Shown piece by piece: positions 33,795 through 45,345 of a DNA stretch of 64,000 nucleotides. The translations under genes were made by a program, and so were the position numbers. Numbering within the stretch: position 1 is the first letter of the stretch; each line of letters begins with the position of its first letter. Origin of the DNA: Plutella xylostella (taxonomy: Eukaryota > Arthropoda > Insecta > Lepidoptera > Plutellidae); contig NC_064008.1 in the NCBI RefSeq assembly GCF_932276165.1, positions 5,957,001 through 6,021,000 on the forward strand. Direction: 5' to 3'. The notes below the pieces were generated by a model. That model ran no database searches. It had not been told where the DNA came from and saw only the letters and a list, made by a program, of their open reading frames with translations.

Positions 33795-33854
33795 GAGGCT
33801 GCGTCATTTGAGTAAGCGCGATGCAAAACTTTTGTCACGTCTAAATTGCGCCCC

Positions 33855-36357
33855 AGGATATATTATATTCTGGGGGTTAACCTAGCTGAAGGAAATACGA
33901 AGTTTAGGAGAAATGTCATGCTATCGATAGTTTTAATGAAACTAGACAGAGTTGGAGTTAGCCCAGCAGCGATCTGAAACTATGTGTCTAACAAGAGTGT
34001 CACTAACAAGAGTAGCCCCTGGGACTTTGATGGTATTATAAGTTGTAGCGTCCTTTAGAATCATCTGGGATATCAGGCCCAGTGGAAGAACAAGTACTTT
34101 TTCAGTAAAATTTTGCAGACAACTATATCTAGCTAAGCGCTGTCTTTTGCATGTCCGGATTCTTTACTGTTATGTGATTAAGACATTTTTGTCATTTATT
34201 TGATCAAAGACGAATAAATCCAGTTCTTGACCCCAGTAAGTACCAAAAATAATAATTTCACGTCATATTATGTATACCTACTTTCTTTCATTTTATTTTC
34301 TCCCCATTTATGTTACTTCCTCATTGCTCTCACAATAATTTCAATTGCTTTGTCAGTGCCCATTGATCATAGAATCGATATTAGCAACCCGTTTCTATTA
34401 ACACACGCTGGTCGTAAAATCATTTTCGATTGGTCAATTAATATTCGCACTAACAAGTGCCCTCAGGGGCCTATCTTCTGCCATATCGTTGTAACGTTTC
34501 AAATTATTTATGGTAGCTTTCTAGTTATAATAACGTATGATGTTTTCCCAGAATTCAATATTCGAGCGGTTATCTCGTTCGATGAAAGCTCGGTTGGATT
34601 CTTAAAACGTTTGGAGTTTTGGACGCTTTAAAGTCTGCAAATTTTGTCCTTTTTTGTAGATAGTTCAAAGTGTATGAAACAAGGAGTAGATTTTATCAGA
34701 TTTAAGCTTGTAGAGGAGGTTTTTCCAATCATAACTCGACCTTTATTGAGACTTCTACCGATGATGCATAAACAACTGGATTGAACAAAAATTTAAACTA
34801 AAACACATTTTGAACCCTAAGGGCCTTACCCCCAAAAAATAGACAGTGTTTAACAGAAGTTGTGTAGGGCTGTCAAACGCCTACAAAATCAAATTTAGTT
34901 TTAAACACTTGTTAAACATTGTTTAAAGTTTTTTGTGGTATCACAGTAAAACCCCAACCGGGTAAAAAAATCGCTTTTAGTGATAAGACCGCCTTTTTTG
35001 TACCTATGTGTTTGTATTTAAGCTTGGTATAATCTATTCTTGTGTACAAATAAAGAATATTCTATCTATCTATCTAAAGCACTCTATGTTTTCAACATTA
35101 AACTAGAATGGAAAGTCTTCAGCCCTCTCATACGTCAAGCCTTACGAAAGGATGCCCTCGTTTAGGAGAACATGTAAAGGACTTAATCCGATACTCGCTA
35201 CAAAGGCTCTTATCTTAGAGATCCTATTATTTCTCCTTAGAAGCCTTTGTGAACCTGGTGAATTTGAGATTATTGATGCCTTGGAAATAAAAGTAAATTT
35301 TTACTATTAAGGGTCTATCTTTAAATGAAAGTGTTATTTTATTAAAATAATTTCTCACGTACTCATAGGTTATATTTCATAATCACATTACCGGAGTTAT
35401 TTAAACCTCCGCACTAGCATACGGCGGAAAGATTTCGAAAAAAGTGAAACGATGAGCGTATTCTTTCTTACACATAATACACATATATTATATTCTGTCG
35501 AGAGAAAAAAAAACGCACTGATAGATTATTTAAATTCTGGCGATATCTATCAATTTGTGGCTTACACAAATAGCCACATGAATATTTCAATTACAGAACT
35601 CCTCTCCAAGTCCCCTCCCAACCGTCATTCCAAATTCAAAATCTGAGGCAGCAGATTCTTTTTTCGAGCAAAAAGTTTGTTAAACTGCTACCGCGGACCA
35701 CAGAGGTCACGGTACCGTGGTACCGCTAGCCCGGCACTCCGCTTTCTGGGCTCTGTGCCGTAGAAACGAACAGCCCATTAAACCATTATCATTATGAATT
35801 TCATAATTCGTTTTTGGGACTGGCAAGGGCCTAAGGAATGCTAATGTGGTGAAAGGATTGATAAGTCAGATAAGTTGTCAGTCGCTGACTAGCCTGATGA
35901 TAACCAGTAAGAAAAGTAGGTAAATTCAGCGTTTTAACAGATACCGATCTATACACATAAAGTATCACTAGCCGAGGACAGTATAATGGCTCTTCTAAGT
36001 GGAAGCCTTTATTTGTGCAGTAAGCAAGTATCAACTGATAATGTTGATGAAACACGCTTTAATCCATCCGCTTTTGCTTTCTATTGAATAGATTTAGCAT
36101 TAAACGCGTAGGCTTGAACGCAACACATTTCGCCACTCGCCCACCGGATATGTAGGTTGCTCACGTCAGTTTTTCCTCAAGGTTTCCTCGCCCGATTTTA
36201 TTATAACCAACGCAACGGTTCCGCTGTTTCGACACCATTAGCGGCGAAAATGTGATTTACTATCGGAGTGTTACTTGACCTTGTCTACACTTTTCATTCC
36301 TGTGCGCTTGCAGCTAATGTCTTATGTCATGCGATCGTTTGCTAACTAGGTAACGCC
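33855..36357 (+). other. Intron stretch with one degenerate palindromic repeat
   Basis: No supported gene. The 134-codon frame at 34227-34631 is hydrophobic and AT-rich and probably arose by chance. A weak palindrome, about 34811-34945, runs from 'ccttacccccaaaaaata' and 'gtgtttaaca' to 'tgttaaacattgtttaaa' and 'ttttttgtggtat', and may be an old MITE. Confidence 0.45.
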
Positions 36358-36471
36358 GAGTTGCAGAAAGGGACTTTAAGCTAATGTCGATTTAAATGCA
36401 AATAGCTTTGGCAGAAAGAGACAGACATAGATTTAATGCCGAAATTAGCTAAATGTTCCTTTCTGCAGCTC
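36358..36471. mobile_element. Small palindromic MITE, 'gagttgcagaaagg' ends
   Basis: Left GAGTTGCAGAAAGGGACTTT pairs with right, reverse-complemented, GAGCTGCAGAAAGGAACATT. Pairing continues through 'agctaat' and 'atttaaat'/'attaaat'. The length is 114 bp and the TSD is not clear. Confidence 0.75.
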
Positions 36472-36639
36472 AGAGTGTAGGATAGTTTCAGCTATGTGGT
36501 TAATGACCACATATACCTATACCACATGAGTTCATGACTTGAACAATATGGTCGATAAGGATTGGTTGAGGCAAGCCATCGCGCAGTCACCAATCACAGC
36601 GTCCATCACCCATCACTACCTTATTATCAGGAATATACC

Positions 36640-36790
36640 TATAGTTCTTATGAAGGCATCATCTTCATCAGTCCGGAGACCCCGCTCATTGATATTGCGC
36701 CATAACACTCTGTTCTCAGCCTTCCTCATCTAGCTACTACCAGCTAACTGTAGCTCCTCCACCCATCGGCCTGGAGTGAGTCCCACGCTA
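36640..36790 (-). pseudogene. Decayed C-terminus of an RTE-type LINE polyprotein
   Basis: Read on the minus strand, the segment gives a pattern like GRWVEELQLAG, then MRKAENRVLWR and NINERGL. This resembles the RW-DD-xxxAG-xWxRxAxDRxxW ending of RTE/BovB-group ORF2 proteins. An internal stop and small shifts show decay. The extent is approximate. Confidence 0.5.
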
Positions 36791-39700
36791 AGTAAAAAAT
36801 GTCTATCGGTTCTTCAGCAACATCATTACTCCATGCTTGTATAAATAAGACAGTTTTCCTCCAGGATTGAACTGACTTTGAATTACAATGAGGGGGAGAG
36901 GAGGCGCGAGTGTTTATGTTGTGTCATTCATCCATATTTTCATCAGTTTGGAAGCGCCACGGACTGGCCTAGTTTCGATTCGCCGCCGTGCAAGTCTGTC
37001 GCTGTCCCATTTTGTTTTCAACTTCATCGGAGCGCGCTCAGTTTGTAAATATGTTTGTCTATTCAGGGGAAATATTCTTGTTTCGTACTAGAAACTGAGA
37101 CCGGATGATATTTTGTATACTAGTAGAGAGTCTCAGTTTTTTTGGCACATTTGATGTCGGATTGTTGGATGGGTCCAAAATTACAATAGGCTCTCCCCCT
37201 AATTATTACTACATTGGCAGTATGATGCTATATAACAGACAAATTTACATGGTATAATGGAAAATTAGATACGCAACAAGTACATACGAAGAACGAATGG
37301 AATTATGTCGTTAAATAAACACATATTCTTGTTAAATTAATATCAGTACATATGGCATCTGAATAAACATAATGAATTAACACAGATGCAACTGTTGCTA
37401 CGTCAACTAGGTATCGTTTTAGTTTAATTCTTTAATTTATGCACAAGTACGACTCTGCTTATTGATTATTTTGTATACTACTTTTGAAATAATTTCTTAT
37501 CTAAACTGCGCTTCCTATTTCTATTATTAAGTTATACAAACTTTTCGATATGTCTGTTATTATTACGTCCATTTCAATATAGAGTATTAACGTTACGACT
37601 AGTCTCAAAACCTCCGTTGTCTCAGCTGCATTGCGTGCAATTTCTTTGTCTTTCTCGTGACGGACATAATTAAGTTCCAGCACTAAATACTCATCTTCTG
37701 TAATTTTAGTTGTTATCAGAATATGTAATTGTCCCACCAACTATTAGCTTATAATGGAAGACCTGTTATTAGCCTTACTCACAAACTATGTTACTTAGAT
37801 TAAGTTTTTTTTATGTTACGCTGTTGGTTTTCATAAATAAATAAATAAATAAATAAATCTTAATGAGAATGCCTCGTGTTTCCCGCACTGATAGCGTAAT
37901 TGCCAAGATGATTTAGATGTGTAGATACACTGGGAAAGGGTGAGCGGCCGCCAGATTGTACTGATGAATCTTTGTAAAGGAACAATTGACAGTTTGTTGA
38001 CATTGGTCAGTGGCTCATTCGGTTGATTGGAGCTTTTTATCCCGGTGATAACAACAGGTAGAAATTATGTTCCCGAAAATAAATCCCCAGGCATGTAGAG
38101 GCCTAGTCCATGCGATCTTTCACATTTATAGCACGGAGGAAAACAAATTACCATATGACCATAGATTTAGACAACATGACAGAAAACATGCTCACAGCTT
38201 GTATTTTTAAAACTACGTGTAATTTTTAACGTACATGTTGAAAACCAATTCTCCGCACGAACAGCAAATTAAAAGTTAAACTCAACCAGTTTATATCAAC
38301 AAACTGTCGGCGAGACTAATACGATTAAAGTATAAATGCGAACTTGATGCAATATGCTGTAGCCATTACGGACAAATCTACATAATATTGCAGAAGCATG
38401 GCATATCACGCGACGTCATGACTTTTTAACGTAAAAGGAACTTGGAATCGTTTTCGCGTTATCTTTTTAATCTTTTGTCAAAGAACACAATGGGCGATAG
38501 ATTTGAAAGCAAAGCTAATGCTTTATAATAGCTCCTTAGTAATATTTTCAAAACGGTGAGTATACAAATGTGATTTGGACCAGCCAAGCAAGAAGAACGT
38601 TATGCAAAAATCCTCCAAACTACCTCAATTAATTCTGAACTGGTGCAACAGAGTGTTAGCGGCAAAAAAGTAAGCAAGAAACTTCCAGAATAATCCAAAT
38701 GTCTATGCAGATCTGACACCATTCCCATCCTACTCATTACCATCCACGGAATCCGAAAAACTGGACCGAGTCTCGTTCTTCACAATTCAATAGAACGCAT
38801 TCCATCATTTTCAATAGAACAATCTTTACTCCGTGTAGCGGAACGAAAGAGCCGATCAGGTCTGGTTTAAACAACTGTGTCAATAATTATGTAAGCCGAC
38901 CATTTTATTCCAACTATATCATTACTGCATTGTGTGCGATCTGTATGCAGGTCTTTCGTGCTTCGAATACCACTTTTTAGGAGACATGAATATTTATAGA
39001 GTCGACTGTTATTTAACCTTTGCTGCATGTGTCGTAGCGTAGGTAGGTTCTAAGAAGTTACGGTAGGTTGACAGGTTTTTTAATCGTTTCGCGTAAGTTA
39101 AAGCTGATGTTGTAATCCGCACGGTGGGTTCTAGGGCATGTGGAGTTGGACGCTTAATCAGTTGATATGTGACTTAATTAGTCTGTGTTGATATGATCTA
39201 CTATAGAAATAGTTTGTAAATGAATTATGCATGTTTCGTTTTCATAGTAACTATCGTTATGCATAACTATACAACATTTGTGTGTAAATCGCTAAAAGAA
39301 CGAGGTTTTATTTTTCAAAGTTTAACAGATTATTAATTGCCTGCTGGTACAATAATATATTGTCATAATTATGTTGAAAAAAATAATAACTAAAAAATGC
39401 ATCTAAGAGTGACTATAACTTGGAAAGAGGAAAATTCTCAAGATAATTAGCAGATGTCTATTTCACATTAATCAATACAAACGTGATAATATTCCAATTT
39501 TGGATCGAGGGAATCATTAAATTTTCATTACCCCCACTATTATAACAGAATACCTTAGTATTCCAAATGAAGCAGCTGTTATGTTTTCGGGCCAATTAAA
39601 ATTCCCCTAAATCTTGTTGTGTTTGCTTCTTCGTTGAAAGTATAATAGTGTTAGTATGACATGGTTCCCATTCTCATATATGTTCGATGGTTTATTTGCT

Positions 39701-40817
39701 TTCACACGAAACACCAGACCGAAGACATCGATAAGAGATTTCCAATTCGGATCGAACGTAACCGAACCTTTTAGAATCTCAACAATTGCTACAAAGTTTT
39801 TGTTACAGTACTCTCGAGATTTAAACTGCACTTGAGAGTTAAAATGGACTTGGTGTTCTAGAGGATTAGGTTGAAACTTGCTTATGCTAGTTTCTGTGTC
39901 AATGTTGGGTTAGATAGAGGAAACGGAATCGTGGAAGCGTTCATATCTTTCTTCAAACATTTAAATGTTTCCAACTGGAGTTTTGCGATAGGGGACAATT
40001 CTGTCTAGAATGGTAATTGCCTCTCAACTTCTTTATTTGCCGAGGTTTTTGCCAGTCTAGAAAGGATATTTTAAGCTTAGGACGAACTCAATATTCATCG
40101 TATCTATGAGGATCGTTTTTTAATTTTGTTAGATGGTTTAGATGTATTTATATTTAAAAAAAATTAAGCAATGTTTATTGAAAATAGATGGACACAGCCC
40201 TTTTTTGTTTACAGACCTTATCTCACACATTATTCATCTGTTGAATCGAAGTCACATCTGCCGTCTAAGAATTTTGTCCCATCTATACCCACTATTTTAT
40301 ATTTCACTTGCGTAATCTGAAGTCCTTAACCTCTCAGATTCGGGACTCTTTGGTTAGGTAACAGCGTCGGTGTCTCTGACATGTCCCCAACTAGCTGGCA
40401 CTGTGCCCAGGCCTATCTGACACAAGGTTAGCTGCAGGAAGATCACACGGCCGGCCGTCGACTGACCCATATGTTAGGTAACAGGCGTCTGCCGTTGAAG
40501 GTGAAGAAAAGAGTTGTGGTTAGTCACGGATGGTCCGTGATTTTGAATCTATTTGTTTTGATTCACTGCAATTATAGTTCGGATAAAGTTTGACGCTTTA
40601 TTTTCTTTTGGGATTTTTCAACTGCAAATTGTTAAATATGTGTACCTACTGGTACTTAAAACATAATCATTTACCTACCAATCAAACATTTGGTATCAAT
40701 TTGTTATAATTACATCGTTTCATTGACTTTTGTCGTTATACTCTGTGTCGTTCACAATAGTTTTACTGTCAGGAAAATATTTAGGCACGATCTTTATGAA
40801 TAAAAATAATAATAATA
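36791..40817 (+). other. Intron stretch; (AAAT)n microsatellite only
   Basis: An (ATAA)n run lies at about 37836-37859. No credible exon or mobile element was recognised. The small frames at 37501-37740 and 39607-39831 have no domain. Confidence 0.5.
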
Positions 40818-42275
40818 AAAAAAACCGACTTCAAAAAACCACTAATAATTAAGAAATAATTTAAGGTTTAGACCATAGACTTAGTATATACTAGCGTATA
40901 GACGAACTGACAGCTCGATAAAACGTGACCAATTTTGATTTTTCAGTGTGTGCATTAGCTAGTGATGTACCTTTCTTTACTTTGGAGGATCATCGATAAG
41001 TTATTGAAATTCGATGTTCGACCCTTGGAGAGAGTTGTTCCATAGACTGTTGTTGTCCAGATTATAATTTTGACATAGTGTAAAAAAATGCATAAATAAA
41101 AATAAAAACACTTTTTAAAACGCTCCTTATTTTATTGACTTTTAAACTGAACAATCTTAGATATTATATCATCTGTCTGACCCATATTACTGGCTCTACC
41201 TCGGATGGCCGTGTTTGAGATGTTACCACATATTTATTTATTTAACTGGTTCATTACAGTTTCGTTTCCTAAATTATTAAGTTCACATTCATTCTTAAGT
41301 CGAATTGCTGCAAATGGTAGAGTTCTTCTTTGGATTCCAACCAACGCGTCCAACTAATTTCAACCACTTTCGTCTAATTATAGTATTTATAGAGGGAATC
41401 TGTTGGACAAATTATAGAAAATAATTAGTTTATGTATTTGTTAAAAAATGTACCTTGCCCTGACAAAATGGTTCAGATACGAGACGGTAAACGCAAGCTA
41501 CCATTTATTTTCATAGGTAACATTCAAGATAAAATATTGATAATGATATCGATTAATTTGAGTCAATCCCTAGCGTACATGTAAAATAAATTGATGAAAA
41601 ATATATCCACTAAAATCATGGAAATTATTAACAAATGGACTTCCACATACACAAAATATGAAAGTAAACAACAGCATTGACATTATTTTATATTTAATAC
41701 AGGATAAAAGACAATTTTTAACCAAAAATAAACGCGTCGTAGCAGTGATGACTATTTTGGTATTTACCTGTGAGATGTGCAATTTTCAGGATTTTTTCTA
41801 TGATTAACGCCACAATCATTCGCAGAAGATGTTACCATTGTTGAATACACTTACGTATATATATGTACGCAAAAAATCCAAAATACTAAGGTGTTGATTT
41901 TCCGCGTGCCCAATTGTGACGCTCTGTCATTCAAAACCAGTCACATTTTCATTGGATTCGCTATCCTTTTCTAACTTGCCAAATTTCCGTAAGGGATTTT
42001 CTTCTTCCTCGCTCGCTTTGTTCGTCTATACGCTAGTATATACTAAGTCTATGGTTTAGACCAATCCTAGATGACAGTACAAATATACCTAAGAAAAAGA
42101 ACAGTACCTGACTGTTCTTTTTTGATGTTGGTGCGGTGAAAAAGTAATCTGAAGAAATGTGGCACCAACTTCAAAAAAGTTCAGTACCTGCTTAGGTATA
42201 TTTGTACTGTCACCTAGGATTGGTCTAAACCTTAAATTATTTCTTAATTTTTAGTGGTTTTTTGAAGTCGTTTTT
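40818..42275. mobile_element. Palindromic 'ccgacttcaaaaaa' repeat, split by another element
   Basis: The left arm 'ccgacttcaaaaaaccacta' continues 'attaagaaataatttaagg'. It is mirrored at the right end (about 42180-42275) as 'ccttaaattatttcttaat' and 'tagtggttttttgaagtcg'. The arms also include 'caatcctag(a/g)tgacagt' and 'acaaatatacctaag'. The middle is a 'gaacagtacctg' segment with 'ttggtgcggtgaaaaagta'. The left arm is cut by the 1180-bp element at 40874. Related single-unit copies are at 44382-44567 and near 42750. Confidence 0.7.
40874..42053. mobile_element. 1180-bp TIR element with 8-bp TSD (hAT or P type)
   Basis: It begins CATAGACTTAGTATATACTA and ends in the exact inverted sequence. 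The TIR is about 34 bp, to 'tagacgaac'. TSD is GTTTAGAC at 40866-40873 and 42054-42061. An 8-bp TSD fits hAT or P superfamilies, and the CATAGAC start cannot decide between them. No transposase was recognised inside; the longest frame is 70 codons at 41570-41782. It is therefore non-autonomous. Confidence 0.88.
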
Positions 42276-42775
42276 TTTTCAAATTATTTTTTATTTTTTT
42301 TAATTTTTTTTTTTTTTAAATTATTATTTTATTTTATTATTTTTAGTTAATTTGAAATCATTCTCAATCAAAAGTAAGATGCAAATGATACCAATATGTC
42401 CTACTCGTTAATACGAATCATTCATGCCCAAACACCAGGTAGTTGCTATATACCGTTGAGGAGTTCCATAGACTGCCTTCCGTTTCCATCATCAGATCAG
42501 CTCAAGGTCACCATAATATCTTTTTGTTATAATAAATATATTTACGTTCTAAATTTCATAAGAATCGGTTGATAAGTGCCCAAAATGGAAATTTATACCC
42601 CTGTTTTTACCCCTTTACCCACCCTTGGGGGTGGAATAAAATTCTGAAAAATAAGAATTTTCAAAATCGGTCCATAAATGGCTGAGTAATCGATGAACAT
42701 ACATAGAAAAACATACATAGGTACAGACAAATTGAGAACCTCCTCCTTTTTTCGAAGTCGGTTAATAAAACTAGT
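42276..42775 (+). repeat. Dispersed repeat ending 'gaacctcctccttttttcgaagtcgg'-type tail
   Basis: The segment contains 'ggagttccatagactgcct' (about 42459), 'acccttgggggtgg' (about 42620), 'atggctgagtaatcg' and the tail 'ctcctccttttttcgaagtc'. This is a common non-coding insect repeat, probably a LINE 3' region (from memory). Its tail shares the 'gaagtcggtt' end with the neighbouring palindromic repeat. Confidence 0.6.
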
Positions 42776-44381
42776 TCAATACTCAAATTTTAAACCATTT
42801 TTACATATAATTACTTACTTCATTCTTAGTAAACACCGAGTAAGAAAACTTGAGCTGAAGACGGAAGTTTCGGAATATTTATTAATATTTTAATGAAATT
42901 CCTCCAGGATGCCAGTGAACTAATGGAGTGAATACTAAACAAGACTTAACCTCTTTCCAGCTTTGTTTGTTACTTCTTAGTTGATTTTGTTAAAGTGATT
43001 TATATTATGGCCTCATATTTATTATCATCAGGCACTGCTGGATTTTATATATTTTATAATGTCCTCTGCAGCCACATCAAACCATTGACCATAAACCTGA
43101 CCTTAGTCTTCCTTAGAAGAAGAACCGTTTTGTGGTTGGTCATGGGAATGGTATAGATTATAGATTAGACATAAATAAGTAAAATAAGATCAATGTAATA
43201 AATATTTTCATATTGTTAGTATCTACATTACCCTTATCTAATAGTAGGAGCCAGACGAAAACAAAAGACACTTTATCAAACTATAGTTTTGTGTCCATTA
43301 AAATTGCCAATTGGATCGTTTGAAAGCTTTCTAAGAAGTACGTCTGAAGGATGTGGGGTCAAGGGCATGTCAATGTCAAGGTGAATGTGAAGTAACAACA
43401 GTTGTTACAGTAAGAGAGTATAATTAGATGTGTGGGTGTTTATGTAATTACGGGTTGACCTCTAAAAGTTATGTCGTTGTCGGTCCCCAAACATGTGATC
43501 GTTATTGTTTGACGGGTGATTTTTTCGTGATATTTGTGTATTTTTATTTCGTTATACGCTTATCCTTTGTAATTTATTTTACCTTATGAATCAATTAAAA
43601 TTTTGTTGCTTTATTAAATGATTTTCTCTATGTATATCTTATTAAATTACAATCGTCACTTTATTGTCTAATAACGGAATTACATCACAATATTTGGCCT
43701 CAATACCATTGTTCCCCACATTCATATTCATTTATCCATTCAAATGGAGATATCAAATTTAAATGACTTTCAGACATGCCAAGGCCACAACCGATACCGT
43801 TTTAACATCTGCTCTATATGTATCATTAGAGAGATTTAAAATTAGTACGTATGTTACTTTGATCAAATAATTATTAGGTAAGTATTTATGTGCTTTTGAA
43901 GATTCTAATGACCGATGACCATTCCGTTCCAACTAGATCTTTAGTGTTTGTTTCGTGATATAAAAGCGAATCGGAAAGTTCATCCGGCCAGGTCGCAGTT
44001 GCAACAATATCAAGATCATCTCTGCCCTTTCTCTCCATCGTGTCCGATTTACAACAATAGACCAGATTTTCATTGACAACTCACGATCTCAATGGGATCT
44101 CTCTGGTTTGCGGTTCCGCACTAATCAGCGATCTGCAAGGATCCAATTTAGCTCCTATTTCCCGGTAGTAAGACACATAATAGGCAGGATGATAGTGTTA
44201 TTTATTGGCAACAAATGGGGTTATAGTAGTCAGTTATAGTATCAGATCGGTGCAGACTGTTGGGCGTATTCACGAAATTTCATCATGGCGTCCTACGCTT
44301 TAGATAAGGTTAGGGATGTGTCTATGGTTGCACCGATATCGATAGTTTCAATAGATAATTATTTATTAGAGTTCCATTTTT
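42776..44381 (+). other. Intron stretch; nothing recognised
   Basis: AT-rich, with no supported exon or repeat. Confidence 0.55.
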
Positions 44382-44567
44382 AACCGACTTCAAAAAAAGG
44401 AGGAGGTTCTTGAAGTTGGTGCCATATTTCATCAGATTACTTTGTCACCGCACCAACATCAAAAAAGAACAGTTCCTGCTTAGGTATATTTGTACTGTCA
44501 CATACGAGTAGAATTTGTGTAAACCTTAAATTATTTCTTACATTTTAGTGGTTTTTTGAAGTCGGTT
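44382..44567. mobile_element. 186-bp MITE with 'aaccgacttcaaaaaa' inverted ends
   Basis: The left end AACCGACTTCAAAAAA is mirrored at the right as TTTTTTGAAGTCGGTT. Internal blocks 'gttggtgccatatttc', 'gaacagttcctgcttaggt' and 'atatttgtactgtcac' are shared with 42062-42240. This looks like the unit form of the family seen at 40818-42275. Confidence 0.7.
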
Positions 44568-45267
44568 TTTTAATTTTTTAAATTATTATTTTATCAGAAA
44601 TATTCTCAATCCGTTTCGGCAAACTGGCTATTATTTCTTACTAAAATAACCTTTTTGGACTGTTAAATGTTTATTTATAATATAAATTATGTGTCCGTAG
44701 TTACTAGACCTACATATACACTTGCAATTAAAGTAAAAGAAATTGAGATATCATCTAAGTAGGCGAGTAAAATTAACATTTATTTTCTAATTAGGTATGA
44801 TAAGTAAGTAACCGGATTCAAAAAGAAGATTGCAATGTTAACAGCTTCTTTAAATAGCAATAAAAATTCACAACAACGGATAAAGTTAAGAGAATTAGCT
44901 TTCCATACAATTAAATGCAGGATTTTGGATAAGACAAAGCCTGAATACATAATAGACCTACAGCTTTGTGAAATTGCAAGCTAAAATAATCCCAATTTGT
45001 AAATCATGACGGGTATTCTGCCATGGGCAGGACAAAGGAAATACTCTATTGGTATTCCGCACACGAAATGTATGTCACGACATCTTCACACTGTTTGATA
45101 AGTTTCCTATCTCAACTTTGCCTTTGTTGTTTTATCAAAATGCAACCAGGAAGTTGCGGAGACCTATATTTTCGCGACTTTTATTATGTACAATTTAAAT
45201 GAGAACTAAATTGTCTATTGTGACATGTTTTGAGAGGCTAAATGCGTAATATTATTTCGCCATGATA
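44568..45267 (+). other. Intron stretch; nothing recognised
   Basis: AT-rich, no supported feature. Confidence 0.55.
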
Positions 45268-45276
45268 GATAGATGT

Positions 45277-45336
45277 CTTGGGAGGTCTTTGCCCAGCAGT
45301 GGGAAAACACATAGACTAATTAAAAAAAAAAAAAAA
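45277..45336 (+). mobile_element. 60-bp LINE 3' end with poly(A) and 9-bp TSD
   Basis: The sequence 'ggtctttgcccagcagtggg' followed by a poly(A) run is a LINE or SINE 3' end common in Lepidoptera (from memory). It is flanked by GATAGATGT at 45268-45276 and 45337-45345. It is an extreme 5' truncation. Confidence 0.75.
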
Positions 45337-45345
45337 GATAGATGT

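Larger units (their letters stand above)
28974..33854. mobile_element. Palindromic repeat split by the copia element
   Basis: The left arm (28974-29025) starts GGGGCGCAATTAAGACGTG. The right arm (33800-33854), reverse-complemented, starts GGGGCGCAATTTAGACGTG. They continue with similar sequence to 'gcgct(c/t)(g/a)ctc'. The arms total about 107 bp and are separated only by copia. This was a small palindromic MITE before copia inserted. Its own TSD is unclear, and the true ends may lie a little further out. Confidence 0.7.

Noticed and set aside
34227..34631. 134-codon frame with hydrophobic N-terminus
   Set aside because: AT-rich and hydrophobic by composition, with no conserved motif or splice sites.
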